Notes: generated by a model from the sequence alone, not told the origin. Counted from the stretch's first letter, positions 33,253-45,724 are shown. The stretch: DNA of 64,000 nt from Sipunculus nudus (GCA_026874595.1 CM049320.1:8683464-8747463), one strand, 5' to 3'. Made by a program: numbers and translations.

Positions 33253-35011
33253 GATATATATGAAATGGTCCGGAACATAGAATTCCAACGCTCGCACAAT
33301 GCATTCCAGAGACACATGGCCAATGACATTAACACAATCAGAGTCTGATAAGCTCATAGTCCAGGCAGATAAAACCACTAACCTGTAGAGCAAGCCGAAA
33401 GATCACTACACTTAACTCCTTACAGAAAATATCACTAAGGCATACAAAACAGCGGACCAAAATATCTGTAAAAATATCAATACAGAAGCCAAAGAATTGC
33501 CGTTTCTCTTAACCAAGCGGACTGCATCGAGGTTATGGCCGAGCACAATGCTTACATAACTTTGAAAGACCGCAAGGACCAATTTTGAAAAAAAAACAAA
33601 GTGCAGACTGGCAAATCCGAAACAGGCATCATTAGCAAAAAGCACTTGGAAAAATTAAAGGCAAACTGAGACTGAAAACGAAACTAAACTAGTGGCAAAA
33701 TACCGCACAGGTAATTTTTTGGTTCATGAAATTGAAGCTGAAACAAAAAATCAAAGTTCATAAAGTTCGATATCGTTGATTTTTACCCCTCAATCACAGA
33801 AGATCTACTTATGAAAGCCCTCAATTTTGCCAAAACCATTGTCTCCATCCCAGATGATGTTATCAAAATCATCCTGCACAGCAGGATAACCTTACTGTTT
33901 AGAAACGATAACATCTGGGTTAAAAAAGATCAAACTAGCTTTGACATCACCATGGGTTGCTTTGATGGCGCTGAAGTATGCGAAATGGTTGGGTCTATAC
34001 CTCCTGCATATGTTGAAAAAGAATTTGGTGAAAATACTCTAAACCTATATCGAGATGACGGATTGGTTGTTTTGCTAAAATGTTAAGACCCAAAGCGAAC
34101 ATCACTCGAAAGAAAATGAGCAAAGTCTTCTCCCAAATTGGGGTAAAAATAACCATTGAAACTAACCTGACCTGCACAGATTTCTTAGACGTAACTCTTG
34201 AACTCCAAAATGACCTTTTCAACTTTACAGAAAACCCAACAATGATCCGCTCTATATCCATGCAAAATCCAATCATCCCCCAGCAGTTATCAGACAAATA
34301 CCAACGATGATCAGCAAACGTGTATCTGATACCTCTTGCAATAAAAGGTTATTCAAGAAATCCAATCCCATGTATGACAAAGTTTTAGTGAAAATCTGAT
34401 TCACTGAAAGCTTAAACTTTTAGTGAAAAGCAAAAGAAACGGGTAACGCAAAATAATATGGTTCAATCCCCATTACAGTTGCCATGTAAAAACAACATTG
34501 GCAGACAATTCATGAAGCTATTTGAAAAACATTTCTAAAAGCATCGCAGGTACCACAAGCTATTCAACAAGAACAATTTGAAAATTAGCTATAGCTGTTT
34601 ACCTGATCAGCAAACATAATATGAAAGTCCTAAATACTAACAAAGCTGCAAATGCACCTCTCAAAGTAATGTAACTGCCGGAACAAAGATGAAAGCCCTG
34701 TGAAAGATCAGTGCCAGTCGAGATGCATTGTCCATAAGGCAACAGTTAGAACAGACAACGACGAGGAATACTACATAGGAATACTACATAGGATGTACTA
34801 AAGGTGGTTTTAAGACCAAATGTAACAACCACAAACCCTCCTTTTGTACCAGATCCCATACAAAAAAAAACACACTGATCTTTCCAAATACATCTGGACC
34901 CTAAAAGACATGAATATCAATTACTAGCTTTCCTGGAGATTCTCAGCCTAGGCAGAACCTTACTTCTGTGGGACTAGAAGATGTGATCACTGTTTGTCTG
35001 AAAAGATACTT
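33253..35011 (+). pseudogene. Penelope-like retroelement: RT plus GIY-YIG endonuclease, degenerate
   Basis: Segments in order are MVRNIEFQRSHNAFQRHMAN and KLIVQADKTTNL (33260-33400), AYITLKDRKDQF (~33550), FIKFDIVDFYPSI with RT motif A (~33760), FDITMGCFDGAEVCEMVG (~33940) and LYRDDGLVV with an intact catalytic Asp pair (~34046-34072). Then come FSQIGVKITIE and FLDVTLELQNDLFNF (~34180). A GIY-YIG block, EYYIGCTKGGFKTK, with a 14-bp duplication just before it, lies at ~34779. A Cys motif, CGTRRCDHCLSEKIL, lies at 34967-35011. RT followed by GIY-YIG endonuclease is diagnostic of endonuclease-bearing Penelope-like elements. Many stops and frameshifts make it a relic. Confidence 0.8.
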
Positions 35012-35423
35012 TAAATGGGGAGTTTGTCGAGTGAGTCCACGTGGGACGAGTTTTATATATTTGCCTAATATATAATATGCGTATTTTATATTATATGTGT
35101 ATACAACTGAAATGTTCATTGGACCCGTGACCCCATTGAAAATCAGCATACTGTGCTGAATGGGCATCCTGGTAAAATACCTATGACATACCTTTAAAAA
35201 AACCCCACTTTCCCCCGTTATGTTCCAGGATCGCACGTGTACCCCGACTAATGTTATTGTGCCCCCGAGGACAATAGGATCAGTGCCAGGCATTCACTTG
35301 CTCTCCCCAATACGCACAAAGCATAATCACGTGATCTCGCATAGCTTCGGCTTTTCAAACCATGCCGTGGGTCGGGTCTCATCCGGTGAAACAGTCTGTA
35401 GTGAATTTACAGTGTTGTTTTTC

Positions 35424-35426
<3 letters not shown>

Positions 35427-35499
<73 letters not shown>
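35427..35499. repeat. (AT)n microsatellite
   Basis: About 36 uninterrupted AT units. They are flanked on the left by gtgaaacagtctgtagtgaa, a sequence also found beside an (AT)n tract near 45400. Confidence 0.95.
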
Positions 35500-35501
<2 letters not shown>

Positions 35502-37384
35502 ATGATATCATCATGTACTCGATAAATCTTTTTTTTTTATATATTTGCATGGAATTTTGGTCATTTCCATATGTGTGCGCGCGTTGGTGTGAGGTTAATA
35601 CGTGTAGTATTGCCTCGGTGGGAGTCATCCCCGTTTCGATTGTAATACCTGGTCTTCTAATAAATGGACCATGTTTCATGCCTGGCATCAAACACTTTCT
35701 TAGTAACCTATTGACTATGACTCCTTTTGATAGTTCACTGGCCCCTGCCTGCTAAAAGTAGCCAACAGAAGGTTCCCACCGACGTCCTTGGAAGTCCCTA
35801 ATTTCCTTGGCAACAGCCACGCTGAGCCATGCTGGAGAGCTTGTCACGGACCTGTTGGCCTGCACGTGGCAAACATGGAAAGCCCTGCTTCTGCTCCCTG
35901 CAAACCGTCTATGTCTAAACAAAATCATGAACAGAAAGGAAAAGAGAGGTATTTGGAGAAGATAAAGACTTAATAATACAGATTCGTATCCATCAGTCTA
36001 AAGCACAGTGGTCTAATGATATGAATCTTTGGCCAGAAATAACTTATCCAGATACAGGAACTTGTCTGATATTCACCAAGAGTGCATACATCACCAAGGA
36101 ACTGAAGGACTACAAAGTCAAACAACCAAATCACTTGGATCTATCTAACGAAGCAAAGAGCTAATCGGGTCAGTGTAATTTCTGTATGGGAGAGAAATAC
36201 CAAATATTATGCAACAAATACGATCACACACCGTTAAATCAAACGTGATGAGCTTATTTCCTTTAGTCGCCATGCCCAAAAGCCGTTCAACCGTGCAATA
36301 TACTGCTGTGTGTAAATTATTGAACTTATGCACCCAAACATAATGCACTTTGAAAAATAAACGAGAAAGATATTTGCTCACTTTACATGAGAATTGTTGT
36401 AGCTAGAGAATTTTTTTCAAGGATATAACAATTTAATTAAGATTCAATTGTATAACCAATATTAGATCTGAAATTGCAATTTTTTAAAGTTATTAGCATA
36501 AATATGAAACCAGTACCTTAAATTTTGCCCAACTTTGGACAAGGCACGCTTTTTTCCTGTAAGTACATGTAATTTAATGTTCACAGCAGGTACACCTGAG
36601 TAATTAATCTGTTAATTTTGAAAATAAAAAACTGAAAAAATAGCCTAGTTATTAAGTTTCTTTCAGAGGCTCAATTGTATTCATTTGAATCTCCAAGCCA
36701 CCTACTTCTCGTCACAACGGCCCCGCCTGGATAACCTTATTAGTGATGCTAAACTGATCCCCTGCTGTAACAGGTATACAGTTATTCTCATTCCCCTTCC
36801 CTTGGAAACCTTGAAATAATGTCACTGTGATCTATATTGTGCAAACTGTGTGAAAAAACGTGATTTTAACACTATTTGTCAGATGGGCACAAACAGTAGC
36901 AGCAATGTAACCTATATCTAAGATCTTTTGGCAAAATGCATGATTTTGAGCACTAAGGGGATCATATTACCCACTGTTCAAGGTTCTTTGAATTCAGCGG
37001 AGCATCATGGCCCATGGGACATGCATCCCTTACTGGTCATCTATTAACAGCTTTTTTGAGCAGCTTGGCTGGACAGATAGTGCTCTAGATAATTAATAAA
37101 TATATGCGTTTCAGGAGCCAAGTGCATTGCAAACCAAGTTGGTGGCGCCACCTACATATTTGTAATTTTGCGCCTTTGAGTAATATATGCTCATTAGAAA
37201 ATGTACTTTTAAGCATTCAGGCTTATAAGATGATTAATTAGGAAAAAATGAAGAAATTGCATCGTGAAATATGCAATATTCATCTATAATGACACATATT
37301 CATGTCTTTATAAACTTTTACTTCTGGTGTATTAAAATGCATCATCTTGCAATATTTAACCTCACAGGCCATTATGGTGTAATG
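35500..37384. other. Region without recognised gene
   Basis: AT-rich; short open frames at 35513-35755 and 35788-35973 show no family motif. Confidence 0.45.
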
Positions 37385-37437
37385 CACGTTATGGGTGACG
37401 ACAATAGCCCATCAGCCTAAGGGCTGAGGGCTAAAAA
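37385..37437 (+). repeat. Solo hairpin end
   Basis: gacaatagcccatcagccta followed by agggctgagggct forms the same hairpin as at 13048-13097, here without a visible body or microsatellite. Confidence 0.6.
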
Positions 37438-37749
37438 AGTATGAAATAAACAAATTTACTTAGTGATACTGGGTCAGTGTTGACAGATTTTCATCTTAGT
37501 CTGTCTTAAGCCTTGTATCTGTTCAGTTGTATTTAATTTTGAATTAACCAGTAAATTTATTCATTAATCAGTGAATGGAAGATTACTACTTTGCTGTGAG
37601 ATAATCACCACATTTTTCTGATTTGCCACTGGGACAGTTTTACAAAAAATTATTCCAAAAAAGTGGATAGTGGAAGAGGAATGGAAAATAATTTTCTGCC
37701 TGGAGTCACAGGGAATTCCCTTAAGTCAGTCATGGCAGCCTCACAAATG

Positions 37750-38260
37750 CATTATTTTGTCAACAATGATACACAAAAAATGTTCTACTGAACCATGGTC
37801 TTTATTTTTGCGGATAATGTTTGTGAAGGGATCAGATTTTGTTAAGGAGCAACGTGTCCTTGGTACTGGTGGTAATGATCTCTCAAAGGACTGTTAAATG
37901 AACCGTACCCAGAAAAATAACATGAATTAAACTGTTTGGCCTTCTTGCTTTTATGCGTCATTTTAAAGAAAAAATCTCATCTCTGTAATATTTGTGCAAA
38001 GTTTGCTAAATTCCAAATATTTATTTTAACATTTAAGTTTCTTTTCAAAGGAACCTGCCTGCTTAGGTAATATATGTTGGAAAGTCTATAGAACAGTTTA
38101 TTTCTTGTGTGGCTAAACAAGTACTTTGTATTTGAAATCTTGAAAAAATCTGTAGTGAAGTGCTTCCATGACTATCTGGAACTTTATTTTATCTTTAATA
38201 TTTGTTTAAGTATTCAACTATTTGTCGAAAGAGACCACAACCATCATGCAGCCAACAGAT
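37750..38260. repeat. Uninterrupted copy of the family-2 target sequence
   Basis: This stretch is homologous to 11745-12027 joined directly to 13906-14190. The join lies in the A-run of ttttaaagaaaaaatctcat near 37968, which therefore represents the pre-insertion state. Confidence 0.8.
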
Positions 38261-38941
38261 CTGCACACACAGATCACAGTTTGATGCAAGAAAAGTATAA
38301 ATCTTTAGCTCAGCCAACTTTTAGTTAACTGAGCTATAGCAACCACCCATTATCATGTATTTATCTATCAGACGACCACTCTAAACTGTTGGACATGTCA
38401 GTGTCAAATTTTACATATATTGATAGATGCCAGTAAAACCTGAAACCAAACCTGAAACAATGTTCATAACATAAATGTTCCTTCGTGAAATTAACAAGAA
38501 ACCTGTTTAAACTTATAAATACGGAGACTTCTATCTTAAATTATGGTTCTGAGGATTCTTATATTAATTGCTCGGTCTATGCTTATTATTATAATCTTAG
38601 TACGGTACTGCATATTATAAAATTTTCAAATATAATACACTGAATCATAAGAGAACAGGCAACTACACTCAATATCTGACCAACAAAGCGAACAAGTTTT
38701 CCTTTAGAATATCTACTTTGTATGAAAATGGGAGTTAACCTAATTGGTAAGAATTTTTTCAATTAGAAATTAATAACTTTAATTAAAAAAAAACAAGTGC
38801 ATTGGATTTCTCAAATTTAAAATAGGCTGAACAATAATTTAAGTTATTGAAGTTTTAAGGCATCCGTGTATCATATCATTCACAACAGTTGTGACCGTAA
38901 GCTATCCATTTCTTCTGTGGTACTGTTTCAATTATCATTTA
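38261..38941. other. AT-rich spacer
   Basis: Nothing recognised. Confidence 0.4.
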
Positions 38942-39199
38942 GGATTTAGAACAGATTGTGAGAGACGTGAAAACTGCAACAGTTATAAGACTGGACTTAA
39001 CGAGTCAAGACTGGATGGTTCTCTCATGTAACGATGCATCCTGCAAGTCAACCGTTCCTGTGGTTTGCGGAGGTTTGCCTATCGGAACGGAACAGAATAT
39101 ACAAGTTCCGAGTGCTGCCCTTCATTTCGATCATCTCAAGGCAGGCAGACACGGTATAAGACCAGTACCTTCGTTCCCTGGGATTCTCAGTCATTCCTA
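38942..39199 (+). CDS. Possible terminal exon of an unknown Cys-containing protein
   Basis: After a reasonable acceptor (ttcaattatcatttag) an open frame reads DLEQIVRDVKTATVIRLDL, then QDWMVLSCNDASCKSTVPVV with a following Cys, and ends PSFPGILSHS and TAA at 39197-39199. A possible polyadenylation signal (aataaa) follows at about 39278. The spacing of Trp, Cys and the closing V-V-C resembles the last strands of C-type-lectin-like domains, but this is a weak resemblance over a short stretch. I found no upstream exons in the window. It could be an isolated or degenerate exon. Confidence 0.25.
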
Positions 39200-39888
39200 A
39201 TCTGGAAGAATGGTTGATTCACCACAGAGGTTGTCGGCCGGGTACTATTAAATAACCGGGAATGATTGAAGAAAGTAAAATAAAACATCGTTGTCTCACT
39301 TGAACTTTACAGCCGACAATTAAGAAGGTGACATATTAATAATTATGTACGCTGTGCACCCAGCATGGAAGAAAAACATGACCCCAGGAATTAATATATA
39401 TATAAAGAGAGACGAGGAAAGTAAAATAGAGCCAGAAGTCTAAACATTATAGAGGTCGCCGGACAAATATAGAGAAGAATAGGGGACCCGACTGCGTGGC
39501 TTGTTCCACAGACTTTATCGTATGTCATTTCTTTGTTCATCGGTATATATATATATTTGTGTGTGTTTGTGTGTATATGACAGAAAAAAGTAAATATATA
39601 GTATAAATATGACATGGAGTATATTTTAAAGATTTTCTATTGTATGTATTTTCTACTGTTTCATTATATATTATCAGCATTATCTACATTCTTTCATCAA
39701 TAAGTTCGTATGATTGTGTCATAAAAAGATAAGGTTATTTATCGCAGCAAAACCTGGGATGTAATAAAGAACTAGTACCCCTGGATTCTTCATGATTTGG
39801 TCCAGTTTTTTTTTTTTCACACCCCGAAAATTCTCCCATCCGTGTTCATCTGATGAAAGCAGCAGCAGGGAGGCGTGTCACGGGGCTT
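39200..39888. other. Spacer with TA/TG-rich tracts
   Basis: No gene is seen; there are short tatata and tgtgtg tracts near 39545-39575. Confidence 0.4.
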
Positions 39889-40206
39889 CATGACGCGCGT
39901 ACATGTTGACATGATTGACATAAAAACCAGAACTGTTGGTGAATTCAACTGGATTCTACACAAGGGAGACCACCAAATTCAGCTGGAAAGAATAAGGGTG
40001 CTGTAGAAGTAGATGACAGGCTTATCAAGATGTTCTTTTTGTTACCCCACCCCACCCCCCTCCCTATGATGATTCAGTCTGACAACGTAAAGGAGTTTGT
40101 GACCGGAGCCATCAACGAAGCCACCAGTGCCTCGAGGGGTCATCATCCATAGTAGATCCAAACTTCGTCGGCCTCAGTGATAGACTGAGAGGGTGAATGG
40201 AGAACA
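39889..40206 (+). pseudogene. Retroviral-type integrase core remnant (KRBA2/GINGER-like)
   Basis: The read starts RVHVDMIDIKTRTVGEFNW with ILH, then shifts frame near 39980 to NKGAVEVDDRLIKMFFLL and MIQSDNVKEFVTGAINEAT, and closes with HSRSKLRRPQ and ERVNGE in other frames. The first Asp (VDMID), second Asp (QSDN) and final Glu region match the D-D-E integrase core in the order and wording typical of KRBA2/SCAND3-like and GINGER-type integrases. Those families derive from transposons related to Ty3-type retroelements. Stops and frame changes make it a fragment. No flanking RT or terminal repeats are visible. Confidence 0.6.
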
Positions 40207-40859
40207 TCAGCTGAAACCTGACATGTTGCTTGAGGGGCACCTATTTAAAACTGAACATTATGTAAAGTTTTATATATATAATCAACACCTCAATGAGTGG
40301 AACAACTGGGAGATCAGCTGATGAGGTAGTCATTTGGATAGTGGTCTCGCACGCAATGCGCTCATCTTAAGATTTTGACCGGCCAAAGCATCGTTTACAA
40401 TATGATGACGGTAAAATGAAAAGACCGTTGGATTACTTTAACTTTATGGCCGACCATGTAGAAAACTGCCAAATCATCAAAAGAATTCAATACAGCCAGC
40501 ATGGAGGGAGAATTCTTTTTACTTTGCTAACTGTACCAAACGCCCTTTCCGATCTTGGTTTCCAAGAGAGTAAGGAAATCTTGCATGATTGCAATTGTTC
40601 CAGCAAGGACTTAATAACAAATTATAAACTCACAAGTTCGAGCAAACAAAAGTCGCACAGGTCGCATTGGATCGGGGAGGCCAGACTGCAAGCCGTCACG
40701 GTGGCCCATGCAATATTCACTGGACTAAACGTGGTGTAAAAATGGGGGAAATAAGAACCCTGAATAAGGCCGGATAGAAACACTAAGGAAAGCTGAAAGA
40801 TCAGTCACACAAGTACAAGAGAACGCAATCAATGCAAGTATTAGAAACCATAATTATAT

Positions 40860-40861
<2 letters not shown>

Positions 40862-40890
<29 letters not shown>
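40862..40890. repeat. Short (AT)n microsatellite
   Basis: About 14 AT units. Confidence 0.9.
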
Positions 40891-40896
<6 letters not shown>

Positions 40897-41410
40897 GGCC
40901 CCACTGGTTAACGCTATACTTGCTATTATATGCTATTTATTAATATTTTGCATGTTATAGTTCAGCAATGTGCAAATATGTCATTACACTAACGTTACAC
41001 TCAAAAACTCATCACAAACAAATTTACATGCAGTTGTTTAAAATGTGCCGTGTAAAATCCTAATATTAATGACGTGAATTTACGCCGTCGTTTCTCCCGA
41101 CACTGACATAATTATTAAAAAATAATTCGTATATATTTGTCTGCCACAAATATTTAAATTCACTACAAATGAAAAAACCAAGAATATTTAAGACATGTTT
41201 TTATTTTAACAGAGGTATACACTTCCAAGGATTCCGAAGATGAGACCACAGAAAGAAATCAGCAGATATTATTTATCATCTTAATAAAGCAAATCAGTAT
41301 AATGATGTTAACGTTTATCATGAACAAAGGAAGAAAAATATACAAGGACGAACTACGTATACATATTGCTTTATCCGAAAAACTAATACTGAATTAACAG
41401 GAGTCGCCAA
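40891..41410. other. AT-rich spacer
   Basis: Nothing recognised. Confidence 0.4.
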
Positions 41411-41770
41411 TCTATATATTAATAGCGTAAGGCCATTTTTGTGATTTTCCGTATCTCCTCTGATACCGCCTTACGGGCTGCCGTGATTTTCGACATACAC
41501 ATGCTCTGGGTTTGTCCGAAGAGATTCCGCCCCCTTTTATTTGCAATATTTGCGTATTACCTGCATAATTAATAATTTTAATATTTGCTCTCCCGCGAGT
41601 GCCTCTTTTCTTTGTCTTCGGGCCCGGTAACACAATGGCCATAGAATGTGAGATGGCGGAACAGTTTTACTCCCGGGGGCCCTATCTGGGATTTTCTTAT
41701 ATTTCGAGGTGACCCGCCCGAAATAATCCCCATTCGTGATCCCTTCTCAAAAGGTCTATTGTGCACAAGA
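41411..41770 (+). mobile_element. Diverged Helitron 5'-end-like segment
   Basis: Starting with A then TCTATATATTAATAGCG at 41411, this segment matches the 5' part of the short Helitron at 43836 for about 130 bp (shared cttccgtatctcctctg-type block and a variant of catacacatgctctgggttt) and then diverges. No 3' hairpin/CTAG end was found for it, so its right edge is uncertain. Confidence 0.45.
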
Positions 41771-41848
41771 GGATCTTGCGTGAGGAGAATGCTTAAAAGG
41801 GGGACGTTTTAAAGAATGAAAATTTTCGGAACGGTAGTGATTGCAGGG

Positions 41849-42702
41849 CAGTGTGTAAAACCCGGACCCCACGGTCCCCGGACCCCGAAAACTAATTTCC
41901 TCATTTAACCTCATTTAACTTGACTTTGCTGACTGTTCCATTTTGACGGACAATAACCACCGCTCATATTTTTTTTTATTTATGACTGAGAGAGGAATAA
42001 AATAGTACTCATGTCACAAACTTAATATAATTTCTGTTTTATTTTAAATGAGAATTTAATAGTGCGGGCACACGGGGGGGGGGGGGGATTTATTTGATGT
42101 GCACTAAAAATCGTTGCGGACCCGAGACTGATAATTCTGAGCTCTTCCACATAACAAGTTTCGTGTTCCATTCATAACAACCATGTAATTTAAAGTTGGC
42201 AATAATATAAATACCGAAAGGAAATGTTGATTAATTGCATTTCAAGCAACTATAGGTTCCAAAATAATGATGTTGTTAAATTTTTAAATTATTGTATTTT
42301 TTTTAAAACGCTACACAAATGTAATAAATAGCATATAAAAATTATGAATAAAACTGAGACATAAAAATGTAAACATACAAATAATAACACAATAATAAAT
42401 CACATGGGTGTTATGGTTAAACGTGATGTGAAAATACGTACTAAAGAAATGGTAATACAATGAGTACACGGGGTCAGTGTAATCCGTGAGGTCCGTGCGC
42501 CAGGGTCCGTAAGTTTTAATGATCAATTTTTTCGTGCAAATCAGACTATTTCTACTAATTTTTAACCAAACATAATATTAATTATGTCTTTAATACGTTT
42601 ATGCTAAAATATCTGGATAAATTACCAAGAGAGTTTAAGAATTACAAATTTATTCTTTGGGTCCGGGATCCGGAGTCCGTGGGGTCCGAGTTTTACACAC
42701 TG
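41849..42702. mobile_element. hAT-like MITE (854 bp)
   Basis: Terminal inverted repeats of about 26 bp begin CAGTGTGTAAAACCCGGACC at 41849 and end GGTCCGAGTTTTACACACTG at 42702, with one mismatch in that stretch. CAGTG/CACTG termini suit hAT elements. The interior is AT-rich and non-coding. A clear 8-bp target duplication is not visible (ttgcaggg versus cctgaatg), so the superfamily call rests on the TIR alone. Confidence 0.65.
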
Positions 42703-43885
42703 CCTGAATGCAGTGATTGTCTCACTGGAAAACATTGGCTTAGCTTTCAAACAGGAAAGGTCCTTGGGAGTGCGTGATATCTAAAAATATATACAGCCAT
42801 TATATGTACCATATAATATAATGCTACCACGAACTTTTGCGCAGCGGAATTGCCCGACCATGTGAGTGCTCAGTTTTTGTGCCTGATAAGGGGAATGCAA
42901 TTAACGAGAACACGTCTCATGCAAGATAACAGGTTCCTTTACTGGCGGATTGTAGGGATCGGAGGGCAACTTTAAATGGCGATGTTCAGCATAATATATT
43001 TTCATATAAAAATGATTTTATTTATCACTTCTTCGAAAATTCTCCGGCCAACCGCTTGGCTTCATTTAGTTTTATGCATAACACCATGCATATAATGAAT
43101 CTATATATTAATAGCGGAACGCGATTTGTGTGGTCTTCCGTATCTCATCTGGTTAAACGTGATGTGAAAATATGTACTAAAGAAATGGTAATACAATGAG
43201 TACACGGGGTCCGTGTAATCCGTGAGGTCCGTGCGCCAGGGTCCGTAAGTGTTAATGATCAATTTTTTCGTGCAAATCAGACTATTTCTACTAATTTTTA
43301 ACCAAACATAATATTAATTATGTCTTTAATACGTTTATGCTAAAATATCTGGATAAATTACCAAGAGAGTTTAAGAATTACAAATTTATTCTTTGGGTCT
43401 GGGATCCGGAGTCCGTGGGGTCCGAGTTTTACACACTGCTTGAATGCAGTGATTGTCTCACTGGAAAACATTGGCTTAGCTTTCAAACAGGAAAGGTCCT
43501 TGGGAGTGCGTGATATCTAAAAATATATACAGCCATTATATGTACCATATAATATAATGCTACCACGAACTTTTGCGCAGCGGAATTGCCCGACCATGTG
43601 AGTGCTCAGTTTTTGTGCCTGATAAGGGGAATGCAATTAACGAGAACACGTCTCATGCAAGATAACAGGTTCCTTTATTGGCGGATTCTAGGGATCGGAG
43701 GGCAACTTTAAATGGCGATGTTCAGCATAATATATTTTCATATAAAAATGATTTAATTTATCACTTCTTCGAAAATTCTCCGGCCAACCGCTTGGCTTCA
43801 TTTAGTTTTATGCATAACACCATGCATATAATGAATCTATATATTAATAGCGGAACGCGATTTGTGTGGTCTTCCGTATCTCCTC
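42414..43885. repeat. 736-bp direct tandem duplication
   Basis: The segments 42414-43149 and 43150-43885 are adjacent and about 99% identical by eye (roughly eight substitutions noticed). The unit includes the right end of the hAT-like MITE, flanking DNA and the first ~50 bp of a Helitron. The left Helitron copy is therefore truncated at 43149 while the right copy continues to its true end. Confidence 0.9.
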
Positions 43886-44146
43886 TGGACATTACGCATT
43901 GCCGTGGTTTTCATCATACATATGCTCCGGGTTTGTCAAAAGATATTCCACCATTCTATAGGAACATATTCGTCCAAGTCATCCAACACAAGGTCAACTC
44001 AAAAACAGAATACTTATACCAAATGTCAGAAAAAAGAGATCTTATGACGGTAACATTTTACAACCAAGACTTTCATCTATGATATGCTATTTGACCTCAG
44101 AACTAAATGCTCGCCCCAAACCGTGCGTAGCACGGGTAATTGCTAG
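43836..44146 (+). mobile_element. Short non-autonomous Helitron (311 bp) with canonical ends
   Basis: The 5' end is TCTATATATTAATAGCG preceded by A (43835). The 3' end has a perfect hairpin CCGTGCGTAGCACGG (44121-44135), seven spacer bases and CTAG (44143-44146), followed by T (44147). Insertion between A and T, a 5' TC, a subterminal hairpin and a 3' CTRR are the accepted Helitron hallmarks, and there is no target duplication. The element encodes no Rep-helicase. A short open frame (43678-44082) crosses the insertion boundary and is unlikely to be real. Confidence 0.8.
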
Positions 44147-44341
44147 TAAATACTTTGTTACTGGATATCAGCCGCACACCTCGGTTTATTTGTTTTCTAA
44201 ACAAGACCGTACAACAGTAATAAACATGATGAATATAATCTTTGACAGATTGAGACTGACGGGAACGTTTCTAAGCTAGACGCAGGAATTATGAAAATTC
44301 TGCAGAAGATGCCGATGGCGTCCCCGGGGGTAACTTGGTAA

Positions 44342-44342
<1 letters not shown>

Positions 44343-44397
<55 letters not shown>
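44343..44397. repeat. (TA)n microsatellite
   Basis: About 27 TA units. Confidence 0.95.
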
Positions 44398-44400
<3 letters not shown>

Positions 44401-45324
44401 TAAATATTTCAAGTCCTTGAATAAATACTCATGGTATTTAATCCTTTACCGGATATGTTCCTGTATACGAGTGCAGAATAAAGGCATGCTGCACGAAACG
44501 GGTTAGCAGAGGGACCCAAGAAAAGTATGCATTTCTTTCCAAATTCGTTGCTTTTTGGATAAACATTCTCCTGCTTTTGCAAGGGCTCATAAATTGTCGA
44601 AAAAGAGGAATACCCATATACTGTTTCCTTTCGAGTGTAATTTATGAATGTATAAACTTAAATTTTCTTTTATAATTAAGTATCTGACTGACCTTGTAGC
44701 AATTATTATAAGCTTTCCGGGAACGTGATGTAGTCCAACAACGCAGTTTGACCAGGCTTTATGACTTGACTTAGCATAGCGTGCACTCTACGCTGGCACA
44801 TCCTCGGCCGACACGGACCGGTGTTTCCATCTCCGTGCCTTCGGAGGCGGGCAAACAATGAAATCAAGTGGCACATGCCTCCCAACCTCAAACTGAGAGG
44901 GAAATGGGAATCCCAAAATTAACCAAAAGGCAACGCAGAGGACCCATCAAGTTTACACCTACGTCCTGGGTTTGAACTGGACTTGTATATTGCTATGCTG
45001 TTTTACAACATTTTGAATCTATTTACCTAAACAGACTGCACAAGAAAGCGAATGCTATAATTAAATATTATCATCACCCCGCGCACCATCCATTTCAACT
45101 ACTGAAACCTGGTGATCGTTATCGGTCAAGTTATTAAAAATAAAGAACTTTTACGAGTACCTACATGTCAGCAATCCGGGAACTAAACCAATCCCTTGCG
45201 GAAAACTAATGTGTATATAATTATCTTTAATAAACAATTTCATGGATTTATTTTTCTTCAGCCTATTCTGTTTACAACAAGCTTTTCAATGCATGTACTA
45301 TTGTATGTAATACTTATAATATAT

Positions 45325-45364
<40 letters not shown>

Positions 45365-45724
45365 TTACAACATACACCCGAGGATCGGGTTTCATCCCGT
45401 GAAACAGTCTGTAGCGAATTTACAATGTTGTTTTTCTTCATTGTTATATCACTCCGGCCATGTCTGAAGGCTATAGAGCATTTTACATCGGAGGTTAACT
45501 ACCTTCTACAGTACCAGCTCCAGGTTCGTTTTCAAGCACTCTTGTTAACCCACCCTGTCCAGAAAATCAACTTATAACATCAACATAAATGGACAAAGCT
45601 GTTTTTCTTCATCTTTATATATATATTATATATATTATATCTATATATTTTTTAAATAAGAATAGGTACACGGCCTGTTGGTGGCACTGTCTACTGAATG
45701 ATGATTAAGGTATCCATATGATGA
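44398..45724. other. Spacer with (AT)n at 45328-45358 and a shared flank
   Basis: No gene is recognised. The stretch at about 45380-45440 (gtgaaacagtctgtagcgaa) repeats the flank of the (AT)n tract at 35427. Confidence 0.45.

Noticed and set aside
35427..35691. Ile/Tyr repeat peptides at (AT)n tracts
   Set aside because: Translation of AT microsatellites (also near 44343, 45328 and 48492); not genes.
40416..40739. 107-codon open frame
   Set aside because: No recognisable motif, no splice or promoter context, sits just after the integrase fragment; could be chance or unrelated retroelement sequence.
43678..44082. 134-codon open frame on the plus strand
   Set aside because: It starts in the tandem-duplicated flank and crosses the Helitron insertion boundary; no domain and its left part is absent from the other Helitron context.
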